Of a stretch of DNA of 64,000 nucleotides, positions 1 to 9,285 are shown one piece after another. The notes beneath the pieces were generated by a model, which had not been told where the DNA came from, searched no databases, and saw only the letters and a program-made list of their open reading frames with translations. The DNA lies in NCBI RefSeq assembly GCF_001050475.1, contig NZ_CP012034.1:2108001-2172000 (forward strand), given 5' to 3'. The position numbers and the translations under genes are program-made. This DNA is from Companilactobacillus ginsenosidimutans. Lineage in GTDB: Bacteria > Bacillota > Bacilli > Lactobacillales > Lactobacillaceae. Each line of letters begins with the position of its first letter. Position 1 is the first letter of the stretch.

Positions 1-160
1 CTGCCGTCTGGAGGTTCCGTACTGCGGGGGCGGAACGCCATGGGAAACGAGTGAGCCAAAGTGCGGTCTCACTAGATTTCCTTGTTGTAAGGCCGGCTTA
101 TGGCCGACCAAACAACAATTGCACGGCTGGCTCCCCGCAGTACTCCACCTCCAGACTAGT
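1..160 (+). repeat. Large palindromic element, copy R1
   Basis: This imperfect palindrome starts CTGCCGTC and ends ACTAGT. The outer arms TACTGCGGGG and CCCCGCAGTA pair. Inside, a hairpin with stem GTGAG/CTCAC (51-55 and 68-72) presents the 12-nt loop CCAAAGTGCGGT. A second stem TTGTTG/CAACAA encloses GGCCGGCTTATGGCC. Eight related copies occur in the window (R2-R9). No protein is encoded. The left boundary coincides with the window edge, so it may be slightly longer. Confidence 0.85.
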
Positions 161-255
161 TGGCTCAAACGTTTAGATACGAGTTTAAGTATCTTAACTT
201 GTACGGTTCCTTTTAGGACGCAGATTAAATGAAATGAATATTAGCAGTTAATAAT

Positions 256-295
256 AAGGCATGCTTTCCAAACTTTAAGGAAGCATGCCTTTTTT
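256..295 (+). terminator. Intrinsic terminator
   Basis: A hairpin with stem AGGCATGCTTTCC against GGAAGCATGCCT is followed by six T on the plus strand. It probably ends a transcript entering from the left, running through R1. Confidence 0.7.
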
Positions 296-302
296 GATAA
301 AT

Positions 303-349
303 AAAAATCCTCTACTATTAGATTCAAAATCTATTTAGTAGAGGATTTT
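303..349 (-). terminator. Terminator of the MFS gene (minus)
   Basis: A long hairpin (AAAATCCTCTACTA paired with TAGTAGAGGATTTT) sits 38 bp past the stop of the minus-strand MFS gene. A T-rich tract follows on the minus strand; it may work in both directions. Confidence 0.7.
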
Positions 350-387
350 AGTAGTACCAATGTAATTAATTTTAGAATAGTGCAGTT

Positions 388-1554
388 TTAGTTATACTGT
401 ACTGCTGCATTAAGCTTATTTCTATTGAATAAGTAGATAATTGCTGTTAATGGAATGAGAAGTAACATTGCCGGGTAAAAGAATTTTAGTGGAAAAATAG
501 TTGGTAAGATTCCGCCAATGATAGGTCCAACTGACATTCCAATATCACTCCCCAAATAATAAGTTGCATTAGCAAGGCCCTGTTCTTCTAAGGGGGCTAA
601 TAAGAGGGATGTTGATTGGGATACAGAAACCATAATTCCAAAACCGACTGCCATTAGCACAGCTGCCAAGATCATTTCAAAGTTGTTTTGCATAATTGTT
701 AATAAGATGATGTAACCAATTGTCGCAATTATGCAGAGAAAAAACCAAGTTCCGAATGATATAGTATCAAAATAATTTTTTAATAGAATACGGATAATAA
801 TCAAAGCAATTGAATAACATATGAAAAATAAACTTACAGTGATATTCAAATGCCGTTCCTGAACGTACATGACAATATCAGCTTGGGTAACGAAGTATGG
901 AATAGATAGAAGTGAAAATATTATCGCTACTGGTAACGCATCACGCTGAATAATCTTGAAGTGCTGGTCTTCCAACTTAACTGAAGGCTTTGCATGATTA
1001 TCGATTAATTGTATAACAACAACCATGGCGACAGCACTCACACCAGCCAAAGTGATAATGAATTTATATCCAAGAAGTTGATAAATACTGATTGCTAAAG
1101 CAGGAGCAATTGCCATTGCAAGAGCATTTAATAATCCGTAATATCCCATTGCTGCTCCAAGATGTTGTCGAGGTACTAAATATGCCATCCAAGTTGCTAG
1201 ACAAACGGTACATAGTACGAAACCCGCACCATTTATGATTCTAAAAAATAATAGCGAGGATGCATTAGCAGAAAAAAGGTATCCGAAATCGCCAACAGCG
1301 CATAGAATTCCCCCGATTAATGAAAGACGATATTTAGAAACTCGATCAGTTAAATTTCCGGCAAATGGTCTTAATATCATTGAAGTGATACTCATAACCC
1401 CAACGATAATACCCGCAAAAGTACTGCTAATTCCTAAATTCCGAGCATATCCGTTCATTAGTGGATTAACTGCTTGAATACTAAATTGATAGAAGAAAGT
1501 TGCTAACATGACGCAAATAATATCTTTTGAAAAAAACGAAAATTTCTTTGTCAA
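388..1554 (-). CDS. MFS family transporter (12-TM, drug-exporter type)
   Basis: This is a 388-residue, very hydrophobic protein with about 12 predicted membrane helices. The loop between helices 2 and 3 carries RPFAGNLTDRVSKYR (about residues 61-75), the major facilitator signature. Length and layout match proton-coupled single-component exporters such as YfkF/AraJ-like or multidrug permeases; substrate unknown. The start is TTG with AAGGAG about 11 nt upstream; no ATG fits better. It stands alone with its own terminator at 303-349. Family assignment is firm; specificity is not visible. Confidence 0.85.
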   Translation of the reverse strand: MTKKFSFFSKDIICVMLATFFYQFSIQAVNPLMNGYARNLGISSTFAGIIVGVMSITSMILRPFAGNLTDRVSKYRLSLIGGILCAVGDFGYLFSANASSLLFFRIINGAGFVLCTVCLATWMAYLVPRQHLGAAMGYYGLLNALAMAIAPALAISIYQLLGYKFIITLAGVSAVAMVVVIQLIDNHAKPSVKLEDQHFKIIQRDALPVAIIFSLLSIPYFVTQADIVMYVQERHLNITVSLFFICYSIALIIIRILLKNYFDTISFGTWFFLCIIATIGYIILLTIMQNNFEMILAAVLMAVGFGIMVSVSQSTSLLLAPLEEQGLANATYYLGSDIGMSVGPIIGGILPTIFPLKFFYPAMLLLIPLTAIIYLFNRNKLNAAVQYN

Positions 1555-1597
1555 AACTTATTTTGCTCCTTTAAAATCTGTTTAAAACCAAATAAAA

Positions 1598-1621
1598 AAG
1601 GCGGCTATAACCACCTTTATA
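1598..1621 (-). terminator. Terminator after carboxylesterase
   Basis: On the minus strand the stem AAGGTGG/CCGCCTT (one G-T pair) is followed by six T, directly after the carboxylesterase stop codon. Confidence 0.6.
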
Positions 1622-1632
1622 TTAAAAATTAA

Positions 1633-3060
1633 CTATGGACGAGGAACAACGTCAAATAGCTCTAGCACAGTTTTGGCATGTTCAACTCCGTTATAAGGTC
1701 TCTGACCAATATCTTTGATGTTAAATTGGTCTGGTTTCACTGGTGACCATAACTTTTCATGTTGATCAGTAGAAAAATTGAGTAATGTTTGACTAATAAA
1801 TCCATCACGATCAAGTTGTTCTTGGCTAGCATCAGGTGCAGTTTGGCCGACGATACCGTACATATCTGTACCATGATAAGCAGGAGAACCTTCAACTGGG
1901 CCAACGCTTAGTTGATAAACTCGTCCGCCAGCTTGAGCATGATCATGAGCTTCACGTATAGCTGGTATGGTGAAGTTATAATCTGTAAAGAAACGAGTTC
2001 TGACAATCATTGGTGAATCTTTGCCAGCTCCACAATGTACGGCAATAGCTTCAGCTTGCTTACGTGGAATGTGGCAATCATAGACCATTTCATCAATCAC
2101 AGCTTCGATTGTTTTTGGATCAATATTATCTGGCAAGTTAGCAGCATACCAGCTGGCTTCCGCTGTTGTTGAAGTTATTATCAAGTCAATATCTTTATGT
2201 TCTCCACTTTTAATAACATCAGCCGGATTAGCTTTCAGCACGCCATTTGGTAAAAATTCATCTTCAACAATACCAATTGAAAGTGTATCAATATTACCGC
2301 GTTTCAAAACATCGGTTGGCAAAGCTTTGTTAGTCGCATCCATTAATGATTTAGGATCAACAGTTAGTAATTGCTCAGGTGAAGATAAGTCTAGATTTTT
2401 CAAAACTTTATCGGCTAATTCTTCGGCCCACCAAGCTGGAATGTAACGTGCGGCATATCCCGAAAATGCTGCCAAACGATTATATAATCCATCAGCTTCT
2501 GGTACAGCTAAAAGTGTTAAAAGTGAAAATGAACCAGCACTATGACCTGTAAGTGTAACTTGGTTAGGGTCACCACCAAAAAATTCAATATATTGGTGAA
2601 TCCATTTTAAAGCAAGAACCATATCTTGCAGTCCCAAGTTACTAGCGTCTTTAAATTTTCCACCATATTGAGATAACTCAAGCCAGCCAAGAGGTCCAAG
2701 ACGATAATTAAGCGAAACACCAATAACTTTACCACTAGCAACTAACCCAGATAAGTCAGAAGTGTCTTGAGAATTAGCACCATAAGTCCAACCACCACCG
2801 TGAATGTAAACAACAACAGGTAGTTTCTCAGTAACATTATCAGGAGCCCAAATATTAAGATTCAAGCAATCTTCACTCTCACCCTTATCAGAACTTAAAA
2901 AAGCAGGATCCGTCAATTGCATAGAAGCAGGACCACTTTGGCTATATTCAGAGTTAGAATCAAACGGAACAATTTGGGCTTTTTGGAATCGATCAGCAGT
3001 ACCATAAGGAACCCCAAGCCATTCTTTAACGTTATTAAATTTTTTATTAGTATGTGGCAT
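1633..3060 (-). CDS. Type B carboxylesterase (alpha/beta hydrolase)
   Basis: The 475-residue protein carries the carboxylesterase type-B signatures: SEDCLNLNIW at about 62-71, the oxyanion-hole HGGG at 87-90, and the nucleophile elbow GHSAGS with Ser at about 174. The catalytic Glu and His lie further downstream by family analogy. It should hydrolyse carboxylic esters in the cytoplasm, since no signal peptide is present. The length is close to bacterial PnbA-type enzymes (about 490). The ATG has AAGAGG upstream. It is a single gene, divergent from the MFS exporter at 3622. Physiological ester unknown. Confidence 0.9.
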   Translation of the reverse strand: MPHTNKKFNNVKEWLGVPYGTADRFQKAQIVPFDSNSEYSQSGPASMQLTDPAFLSSDKGESEDCLNLNIWAPDNVTEKLPVVVYIHGGGWTYGANSQDTSDLSGLVASGKVIGVSLNYRLGPLGWLELSQYGGKFKDASNLGLQDMVLALKWIHQYIEFFGGDPNQVTLTGHSAGSFSLLTLLAVPEADGLYNRLAAFSGYAARYIPAWWAEELADKVLKNLDLSSPEQLLTVDPKSLMDATNKALPTDVLKRGNIDTLSIGIVEDEFLPNGVLKANPADVIKSGEHKDIDLIITSTTAEASWYAANLPDNIDPKTIEAVIDEMVYDCHIPRKQAEAIAVHCGAGKDSPMIVRTRFFTDYNFTIPAIREAHDHAQAGGRVYQLSVGPVEGSPAYHGTDMYGIVGQTAPDASQEQLDRDGFISQTLLNFSTDQHEKLWSPVKPDQFNIKDIGQRPYNGVEHAKTVLELFDVVPRP

Positions 3061-3181
3061 TTATAATAACCTCTTCAACATTTAGTTTGCTTAAGTTCAG
3101 CATAGTTTAACTATAAACTGTACCTTAACGTGACAGTCAAGTAGAAAAACGAAAGAAAAAATTACAATGTCAAATAAGAAA

Positions 3182-3221
3182 AACATGGACAAGCCCAAAG
3201 GGCAGAGTCCGTGTTTTTGTC
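3182..3221 (+). terminator. Orphan terminator-like hairpin
   Basis: The stem AAACATGGAC/GTCCGTGTTT encloses a small GCCC/GGGC hairpin and is followed by TTTTTGT. No plus-strand gene ends here: both neighbours read away from this gap. It could close a short non-coding transcript or be a leftover. Confidence 0.45.
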
Positions 3222-3330
3222 TCTTAAGGTATTGATTTTGACCTTGCAAGAATCACCAACAAAACAGGAAAGCACCAATCCACACAAAAATAGTAAGAAT
3301 TATTAGTAACTCCAAATAGAGCACAAATAC

Positions 3331-3500
3331 AGGTGGAGGAAGGAAATCGATTTGGTCTCAGTAGCTAAATTTCACTTAGTCGAGTGAACCTATCGGCTTA
3401 GTGAAAGGGGCAGCTTGAAGACTTTTCGTACTTTGAAAAGGCTCCAAGTGTCCCAGCTACATTCCAGACCAAAAATCGATTTTCTTCCGGAACCGGAACT
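3331..3500 (-). repeat. Large palindromic element, diverged copy R9
   Basis: The outer arms GGAAGGAAATCGATTTGGTCT and its near-complement near 3467-3490 pair. One arm begins GGTGGAGGAAG and the other, read on the opposite strand, GGTTCCGGAAG. This GGTGGA/GGTTCC asymmetry is the same as in R1 and R3-R8. The core keeps TTTCACTAAG...CTAAGTGAAA as in R4, R7 and R8, but the rest differs. It lies between two divergent genes. Confidence 0.65.
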
Positions 3501-3533
3501 TTACCACCATATAGAATTTAAACTAAAATCAAT

Positions 3534-3547
3534 TGAAAACGTTTAAA
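3534..3547. promoter_or_regulatory. Possible cre (CcpA) site
   Basis: TGAAAACGTTTAAA differs from the cre consensus TGWNANCGNTNWCA at one position. It lies 75 bp before the MFS start at 3622. Weak evidence, pattern match only. Confidence 0.3.
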
Positions 3548-3621
3548 TAAAAATAATCCTTACGAGAAAACCAAAAATCTGGTATATTAATCTACCGTTG
3601 CCACAAAAACGGAGGTATTTT

Positions 3622-5043
3622 ATGAGCACTACCACAAAAAATAAAATAAATACAAAATTAGAACACCCATTTCTAGCATTAATGGGCGTTCTGATTGGTG
3701 GATTTGTCGGAATGTTAAGTGAAACATCACTAAACATCGCATTGCCATCAATTATGAAGGCTTTCTCAATTGAAACTGGAACCGTACAATGGTTGGTTAC
3801 TGGATACATGCTAGTAATCGCCATCGTGTTGCCACTTTCAAGTTTATTGACAAAACATTTTTCAACCAGGGGATTAGTTAGATCCGCATTAATAATTTTC
3901 ATCATCGGATCAATTGTTGCTGCATTAGCACCTGATTTCCCAATCCTACTTACTGGTCGTATGATTCAGGGTATCGGAACCGGAATTATCCTGCCACTAA
4001 TGTTCTCAATTGCCATGAGAATTTTCCCACCTAACAAACTTGGTGCCGCACTTGGTGTAGCAGCATTGGTTATCATGTTTGCACCAGCTATCGGACCTAC
4101 ACTTGTCGGAATTATTCTCGGTGTACTTTCATGGAGATGGATATTCTGGTCATTCATCATCTTCCTATTAATTGCATTAGCATTTATGGAAAAGAATCTG
4201 ACAAACGTTTTCGAAGTCACTAAGCCAAAAGTTGATTGGTTGGCAATCTGTTTATCAACTGTCAGTTTTGGATTAATCGTTTTCGGAATTAGTTTCCTAT
4301 CCAAGAATATGACCTTAGCTTTGATTGCTTTAGTTGTTGGATTAGTTTTACTAGTCGTTTATATCAGACAACAATTACACGCTAAAACTCCAACACTCGA
4401 TTTCAAAGTGTTGAAAACACCTAGATTTGTAACTGGATCATTACTAGTTATGATTGATTTTGGTATTACACTTTCAGCTATGTACATACTTCCAATGTAC
4501 ATTCAAAATGGACTCGGAGTAGCTGTTGCTTTAACTGGGGTAGTTCTTCTACCCGGTGGTTTAGTTAACGCTTTAGTATCATTCTTAGCAGGCCGTGCCT
4601 ACGATAAAATGGGTGCAAAAATTTTAACTAGATTAGGATTTATATTTTCTGCTATTGGTGCATTAATGTTTATTTTCAGTGGCGTTCACAGCTCACTTGG
4701 ATACATTATTGCAGCCCACATCATTATTATGATTGGTGTTCCAATGGCAATGGCTCCATCACAAACTTATGGATTGAACTCACTTGATGCATTCCAATCT
4801 GCTGATGGTTCAGCTATTATTAATACTTTCCAACAAGTTATTGGTGCCGTTGCAACTGGTATCGCCACAATGTTATTGAGTACTGGTCAAAACAGTTATT
4901 TCTCAAATGGTGGTCATTCAGCCGCGCAAGCCTTTACACAAGGTGCACATTACGGATTCATCTTTACATTTGTTTTAGCTGTTCTAGGCTTCATTATTGC
5001 CTTCAGAGTTAAAGACAAGGGTGCTGACGTTACAGAAAAGTAA
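3622..5043 (+). CDS. MFS drug:H+ antiporter, DHA2 (EmrB/QacA) family
   Basis: This is a 473-residue membrane protein with about 14 hydrophobic helices, the DHA2 layout. GTVQWLVTGYMLVIAIVLPLS (about 50-70) covers helix 2 and GRMIQGIGTGIILPL (about 113-127) is motif C-like, both typical of EmrB/LmrB exporters. It probably exports toxic compounds with proton antiport. The start is the ATG at 3622 because GGAGGT stands 5 nt upstream; an upstream TTG in frame (3598) has no ribosome site. A bidirectional terminator follows at once. Substrate not determinable. Confidence 0.88.
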   Translation: MSTTTKNKINTKLEHPFLALMGVLIGGFVGMLSETSLNIALPSIMKAFSIETGTVQWLVTGYMLVIAIVLPLSSLLTKHFSTRGLVRSALIIFIIGSIVAALAPDFPILLTGRMIQGIGTGIILPLMFSIAMRIFPPNKLGAALGVAALVIMFAPAIGPTLVGIILGVLSWRWIFWSFIIFLLIALAFMEKNLTNVFEVTKPKVDWLAICLSTVSFGLIVFGISFLSKNMTLALIALVVGLVLLVVYIRQQLHAKTPTLDFKVLKTPRFVTGSLLVMIDFGITLSAMYILPMYIQNGLGVAVALTGVVLLPGGLVNALVSFLAGRAYDKMGAKILTRLGFIFSAIGALMFIFSGVHSSLGYIIAAHIIIMIGVPMAMAPSQTYGLNSLDAFQSADGSAIINTFQQVIGAVATGIATMLLSTGQNSYFSNGGHSAAQAFTQGAHYGFIFTFVLAVLGFIIAFRVKDKGADVTEK

Positions 5044-5046
5044 AAA

Positions 5047-5087
5047 AATAACGCATTGTAGAAAAAATTCTACAGTGCGTTTTTTAA
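5047..5087. terminator. Bidirectional terminator
   Basis: The stem AACGCATTGTAG/CTACAGTGCGTT has A and T tracts on both sides. It serves both convergent MFS genes. Confidence 0.85.
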
Positions 5088-6259
5088 TTGAAGTCATTTT
5101 TAGTTTTTTGACGTAATTTAAGAGAGAGAAGTAAGGCGACAACCGCATAGATTGCGGCGATGTAACCAACTGAATTTAAACTTAAGAATCGAACGGTTGT
5201 TGAAGCTGATAAAGATCCTAGAGAAATTCCGACATTGGCAAAAATTGATATTAACGATGTTGCGAGTGCAAGTGATTGTGGATAATTCTTTAGGGCTTCA
5301 TCCATGAATCCCAGCTGAATAGTAGTTCCGTAAATGATTACTAAAGTACATAAAATTGCCAGAACGACGATGCCTAAGATTGAACTCTTGAGAGCAACTC
5401 CTAATAGTAGACAGAAAATAATCAAGAGCGAGAAGACGTATGGAAGTTTTTTGAATCCATTATTTTTCGCAACCATTCCAGCAATTTGATTACCAATAAT
5501 ACTCATAACTCCAAGCATCAACAACAACCAGTTAAGTGTGGTGATATTATAGCCAAGCACAGACGTTATGATTGAACGAATGTAAGTATAGAAGGTGTAT
5601 TGGACAGCCATTACAGCGATTGTAATTCCAATCCCTAAAAGAACCTTATGGTCCTTTAATAGTGATAATTGTTCGACGATGCTGCCGGTTACTTCTGGTT
5701 TTTCATCTGGCAACAACCAAACCAACATTGCGAAGACGACTAGTGTCAGCCCAGACACCATCCAGAAACTGGCGTGCCAACTGATCCAAGCTGCGATTGC
5801 AGATCCAATTGGAACACCAACAACAGAGGCAATACTAAATCCAGCACCAACCCAAGCCATGACCATTGGACGTTTATCCATTGGCGTCACAATGCTGGCA
5901 AAAAGGTTTACTAGGGTAATAATAGTTCCTGCGACTAAGGCGGTCATAATTCTGGCTGCAAATAACCAACCAAGAGTCGGAGCCATTGCTGTCATCGTGT
6001 TGCTGACGAAGAAAATTGCAATTAATACCAATAATAATTTTCGCCGATTCCAGTGGCTGGTCATGGTGGTTAAAACTGGTGTGCTGATGGCGTAAACCAG
6101 TGCAAAGACGGTAACTAGGATACCAATCGATGAAAGTGTTACGTGATAGCTTTGTGCGATGTTTGAAAGTATACCAACGACCATGAATTCGTTACATCCG
6201 AGCATAAATGCTACGAGAATGAATGTTATGGCTCGCAGGCGTGAATGTTTTGCGGTCAA
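5084..6259 (-). CDS. MFS transporter, DHA1 (AraJ/sugar-efflux-like)
   Basis: This 391-residue protein has 12 predicted helices. The N-terminal segment reads FMLGCNEFMVVGILSNIA, the conserved start of AraJ/YdhP/NepI-type DHA1 exporters, followed by the A-motif region TTMTSHWNRRKLL. It likely exports small molecules by proton antiport. The start codon is TTG with GAGGGG about 6 nt upstream. It is convergent with the DHA2 exporter and divergent from the SOS-regulated polymerase operon. Specificity unknown. Confidence 0.85.
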   Translation of the reverse strand: MTAKHSRLRAITFILVAFMLGCNEFMVVGILSNIAQSYHVTLSSIGILVTVFALVYAISTPVLTTMTSHWNRRKLLLVLIAIFFVSNTMTAMAPTLGWLFAARIMTALVAGTIITLVNLFASIVTPMDKRPMVMAWVGAGFSIASVVGVPIGSAIAAWISWHASFWMVSGLTLVVFAMLVWLLPDEKPEVTGSIVEQLSLLKDHKVLLGIGITIAVMAVQYTFYTYIRSIITSVLGYNITTLNWLLLMLGVMSIIGNQIAGMVAKNNGFKKLPYVFSLLIIFCLLLGVALKSSILGIVVLAILCTLVIIYGTTIQLGFMDEALKNYPQSLALATSLISIFANVGISLGSLSASTTVRFLSLNSVGYIAAIYAVVALLLSLKLRQKTKNDFN

Positions 6260-6389
6260 GATTGAACCCCTCTAATCCCCAAAGAATTGCCAAATTGGCT
6301 CTGTTTCCAATATAGCAGAAACTTTGTGAAAATGTACGGGTAAATTTGGTAAAAATTGAAACTTTTGGAGACAAAATAATTTGTCTGCA

Positions 6390-6420
6390 TGGTATAATAT
6401 TTTTATCGAACATAAGTTCT
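6390..6420 (+). promoter_or_regulatory. Promoter with LexA (SOS) box for the umuC-yolD operon
   Basis: An extended -10 TGGTATAAT (6390-6398) is followed at 6407-6420 by CGAACATAAGTTCT, which matches the Gram-positive LexA/DinR consensus CGAACNNNNGTTCG at all but the last base. The box covers the expected transcription start, so LexA should repress here. Confidence 0.8.
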
Positions 6421-6480
6421 TAAATATACGGGCGCAGCTGATTGCACCTTTTTTGACGTTAATGATGGGAGGGTCCACGG

Positions 6481-8004
6481 ATGATTGAGAACAAAAGAAC
6501 GTACATGGCAATTGATCTAAAATCTTTTTACGCATCCGTTGAATGTATTGACCATGATTTGGACCCTCTGAACGCAAATTTAGTCGTGGCGGATAATTCC
6601 AGAACTGACAAAACTATCTGTCTGGCAGTGTCTCCAGCGTTGAAGCAATTTGGTATACCAGGCCGTCCTAGGCTTTTTCAAGTTGAACAAATCGTTAGAA
6701 AATTAAACCGTGAACGAGCTGATAAAGTATCCACTCATTTGACAAAATATTCTTCAATTAACCGTCAGCATTTATTAAACTCACAATCACTGAGAATCGG
6801 ATACAAAGTAGTTAAACCAAGAATGAATTTTTACATGCATAAGAGTACCGAGATTTACGGAATTTATTTGCGATTTATCGAGGCCAAGAATATTCACGTT
6901 TATTCCATTGATGAAGTGTTGATGGACGTAACTGACTACTTAAAACAACATGATGTCACACCACATACATTGGCGAAAACTATTATTCAACAAATTCAAT
7001 CTGAGACCGGTATTACAGCCACAGCAGGAATTGGCACAAATTTGTTTTTAGCAAAAGTTGCGATGGATATCGTGGCAAAGCATATTCCCGCTGATACAGA
7101 TGGGGTAAGAATCGCTCAAATGAATGAGCAACAATACCGCAAATTATTGTGGGCACATCAACCATTAACGGATTTTTGGCGAGTTGGAAGAGGCTATGCT
7201 GCAAGGTTAGAGAAGCTAGGCTTGAACACGATGGGTGATATTGCACGATGTTCGTTAGGAAGTTTATCAGATGAATATAATGAAGAGATTTTGTATCACG
7301 AATTCGGTAAAAATGCTGAATTGTTAATCGATCACGCCTGGGGTCACGAGACGGCAACACTTGAGGACATTAAGAAGTATCGTTCAGATGATCATGGATT
7401 GTATTCCAGTCAAGTATTGATGAAGCCAACTTCTTATGATGACGGTTTGAAAATTGTGAGAGGAATGAGTGACACTCTAGCGCTAGATTTAGTTCAGAAA
7501 AAAGTTTTATCCAATCGAATTGGTTTGATAATCGATTATGACATAACTAGTCTGCAGGTAAATACAAGTTTTAGTGGCAAGTTGGTGGAAGACTGGTATG
7601 GAAGAAAAACGCCAAAGCCTGCTCACACAGCCACTAAGCTAACAGTTCCAACATCTTCTCAAACTGAATTGCGGCACATATTTATTTCAATGTATGAAAA
7701 TATCGTCGATAACAAGATGCTTATCCGCCGTGTGACCGTAACTGCAAATCATTTGGTTGATGAAAACAAGGTTAAACACGCGCCTAAATTTACTCAAACT
7801 AATTTATTTGGAAATCCTGAAGAAGAAATAGTAAAAGATAAAGTTGCCGAAGAAAAACGTGCCCGCGATCACAAGATTCAGGAGACTATTTTGGATTTAC
7901 AAAAACGATTCGGTAATCGCAATGTCATTTTAAAGGCTTCCGATTTGGAAGAAGGTTCGACCACTAAAGAGCGGAACAACCAGATTGGAGGTCATCACGC
8001 ATAA
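6481..8004 (+). CDS. Y-family DNA polymerase (UmuC/UvrX-like translesion polymerase)
   Basis: The 507-residue protein begins with the Y-family catalytic motif IDLKSFYASVEC (about 12-23) and has the second acidic motif YSIDEVLMDVT (about 141-151); these supply the metal-binding Asp/Glu residues. GITATAGIGTNLFLAKVA is the conserved helix of the palm. A HhH-type thumb and little-finger region follow. It should carry out error-prone bypass of DNA lesions. The gene overlaps the downstream yolD-like gene by one base and sits behind a LexA box. This two-gene layout is common in Firmicutes, often on mobile elements. Confidence 0.92.
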   Translation: MIENKRTYMAIDLKSFYASVECIDHDLDPLNANLVVADNSRTDKTICLAVSPALKQFGIPGRPRLFQVEQIVRKLNRERADKVSTHLTKYSSINRQHLLNSQSLRIGYKVVKPRMNFYMHKSTEIYGIYLRFIEAKNIHVYSIDEVLMDVTDYLKQHDVTPHTLAKTIIQQIQSETGITATAGIGTNLFLAKVAMDIVAKHIPADTDGVRIAQMNEQQYRKLLWAHQPLTDFWRVGRGYAARLEKLGLNTMGDIARCSLGSLSDEYNEEILYHEFGKNAELLIDHAWGHETATLEDIKKYRSDDHGLYSSQVLMKPTSYDDGLKIVRGMSDTLALDLVQKKVLSNRIGLIIDYDITSLQVNTSFSGKLVEDWYGRKTPKPAHTATKLTVPTSSQTELRHIFISMYENIVDNKMLIRRVTVTANHLVDENKVKHAPKFTQTNLFGNPEEEIVKDKVAEEKRARDHKIQETILDLQKRFGNRNVILKASDLEEGSTTKERNNQIGGHHA

Positions 8005-8435
8005 TGGATGAGAAGAAATTAATCGAGAAAAAGATATTCAATGACACTTCATCGTACGCAGATATTATGGATTTACCATATCAACCATCTAAACGACATT
8101 TGCCAATGAATCAACGTGATAGAGCCTTCCAATTTGCTCCATTTGGTGCCCTTGAAGGATTTAATGATTTGATCAAAAACAAGACGGAAATGTACTCAAA
8201 GAAAAAATATTCAGATGAAACTCAAGAACAAAAAATTAACCGTCAAATAAAATATTTACAAGCCCATACTGAAACCGTAGTGGATGTTAATTACTTCAAT
8301 GAATATTCAGGTTATTACGAACATGTCAAAGGGACTTTTGAAAAAATCGATTCTGAAAAAGGGCGGGTGACTTTCGACGAAACTTCGATTGTCATTCCAA
8401 ACATCAGAGAAATTAAACTAGTAAAAGCCCAATAA
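8004..8435 (+). CDS. YolD-like family protein
   Basis: This 143-residue protein has the YolD-like signature DRAFQFAPFGALEGF (about 40-54), followed by a charged helical stretch and a C-terminal beta-rich part ending in IVIPNIREIKLV. YolD proteins are found next to UmuC-type polymerases and are thought to act as a UmuD-like partner; that role is family inference. Start and upstream stop overlap (TAATG), implying translational coupling. SOS co-regulation follows from the shared promoter. No terminator is obvious in the next 150 bp. Confidence 0.9.
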   Translation: MDEKKLIEKKIFNDTSSYADIMDLPYQPSKRHLPMNQRDRAFQFAPFGALEGFNDLIKNKTEMYSKKKYSDETQEQKINRQIKYLQAHTETVVDVNYFNEYSGYYEHVKGTFEKIDSEKGRVTFDETSIVIPNIREIKLVKAQ

Positions 8436-8558
8436 TTTGTTTTACAATAAAAACAAGTTATTCAAAATAACACCTGGAAAATTAAGTGTTGTTAAAGGAT
8501 TAGAAGAAAATCAAGACATTGAAAAATGATTTGGTACAATAAGCAAGTAAAATAGTTG

Positions 8559-8587
8559 TTGAATAATTCTTCCTATCCATTTATAAT
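8559..8587 (+). promoter_or_regulatory. Promoter for the 44-residue ORF
   Basis: A -35 TTGAAT (8559-8564), a 17-bp spacer and a perfect -10 TATAAT (8582-8587). It places the start about 40 bp before the small gene at 8636. Confidence 0.7.
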
Positions 8588-8635
8588 GGTATGGTTGATA
8601 TTAAGAAATTAAAAGAAAGGGAGGAGGGATTTTAG

Positions 8636-8770
8636 ATGTCACAAAATACACATAAAGGCTACACAGGTCACCGCCGTCCCGTAAATGCTAAGAACTCTGA
8701 AGCACGTCTTTCAGACACACAAAAAGTTATCGAGTTTTTAAAGAGTCGCGACGAAAAAGCAGCTAAATAA
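8636..8770 (+). CDS. Small hypothetical protein (44 aa)
   Basis: The open frame ATG to TAA encodes 44 residues beginning MSQNTHKGYTGHRRPVNAK and ending in the charged stretch SRDEKAAK. It is hydrophilic, basic in the first half and amphipathic in the second (RLSDTQKVIEFLKSRDEK), with no signal peptide or membrane segment. A consensus promoter and a very strong site GGGAGGAGGG about 7 nt before the ATG make translation likely. I do not recognise the family. It may be a nucleic-acid-binding or ribosome-associated small protein, but that is a guess from charge. Confidence 0.7.
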   Translation: MSQNTHKGYTGHRRPVNAKNSEARLSDTQKVIEFLKSRDEKAAK

Positions 8771-8848
8771 TTTATTATTTGCATGATTGATTATTCTTAA
8801 TCGGTTATGCTTTTTTTTTGCAGTTTTTTTTGATTGGTGGTTGGTTCA

Positions 8849-9063
8849 CTTCCGTCCTCCGGGTAGTTTCGGCGGGGGCTGGAACGCTGTGATGCGATTT
8901 AATGGAACGTATGAGCTGAAGCTCATGCGCAACAGTTATAAAGTTGGCTATGCCAACGAACAATCAAGGTTGTCAAAACTCGCATTTTTCCTAACCTTGC
9001 CCCATGGCAAGCTAACGAAAATTCCACGGCTGAGCCCCCGGCGAAACTACCCTGCGAACTAGG
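8849..9063 (+). repeat. Large palindromic element, copy R2 (215 bp)
   Basis: The outer arms GGGTAGTTTCGGCGGGGGC and the complement of GCCCCCGGCGAAACTACCC differ from R1 in sequence but pair with each other. The insert has hairpins ATGAGC-tgaa-GCTCAT and GTTGGCTATGCCAAC, which recur in R5 as ACGAGC-aaca-GCTCGT and GTTGGCTACGCCAAC. The ends are CTTCCG and ACTAGG. It lies downstream of the 44-aa gene in the same orientation. Open frames across it are translations of the repeat. Confidence 0.8.
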
Positions 9064-9285
9064 TTTGATGCAAACAATAAATTTTTTTGGTGGGCCCGGA
9101 GTTTCACTGCTATACGCGGGATGACCTCATTTTTAAGTAAGAGGTATCTCTATCATCGTTGATAATTAAAAATTGATCAAAAGTTATTTGTGCTCAACTC
9201 ATATTGATGTTTTCTTCTACACAGTAAATACAAATCAATATATGTGTATATATACATTTATTCAAAATTCAAATAGTGCTGAATT

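Noticed and set aside
1235..1477. 80-aa frame antisense to the MFS gene
   Set aside because: Shadow of a real gene in the opposite strand; no ribosome site.
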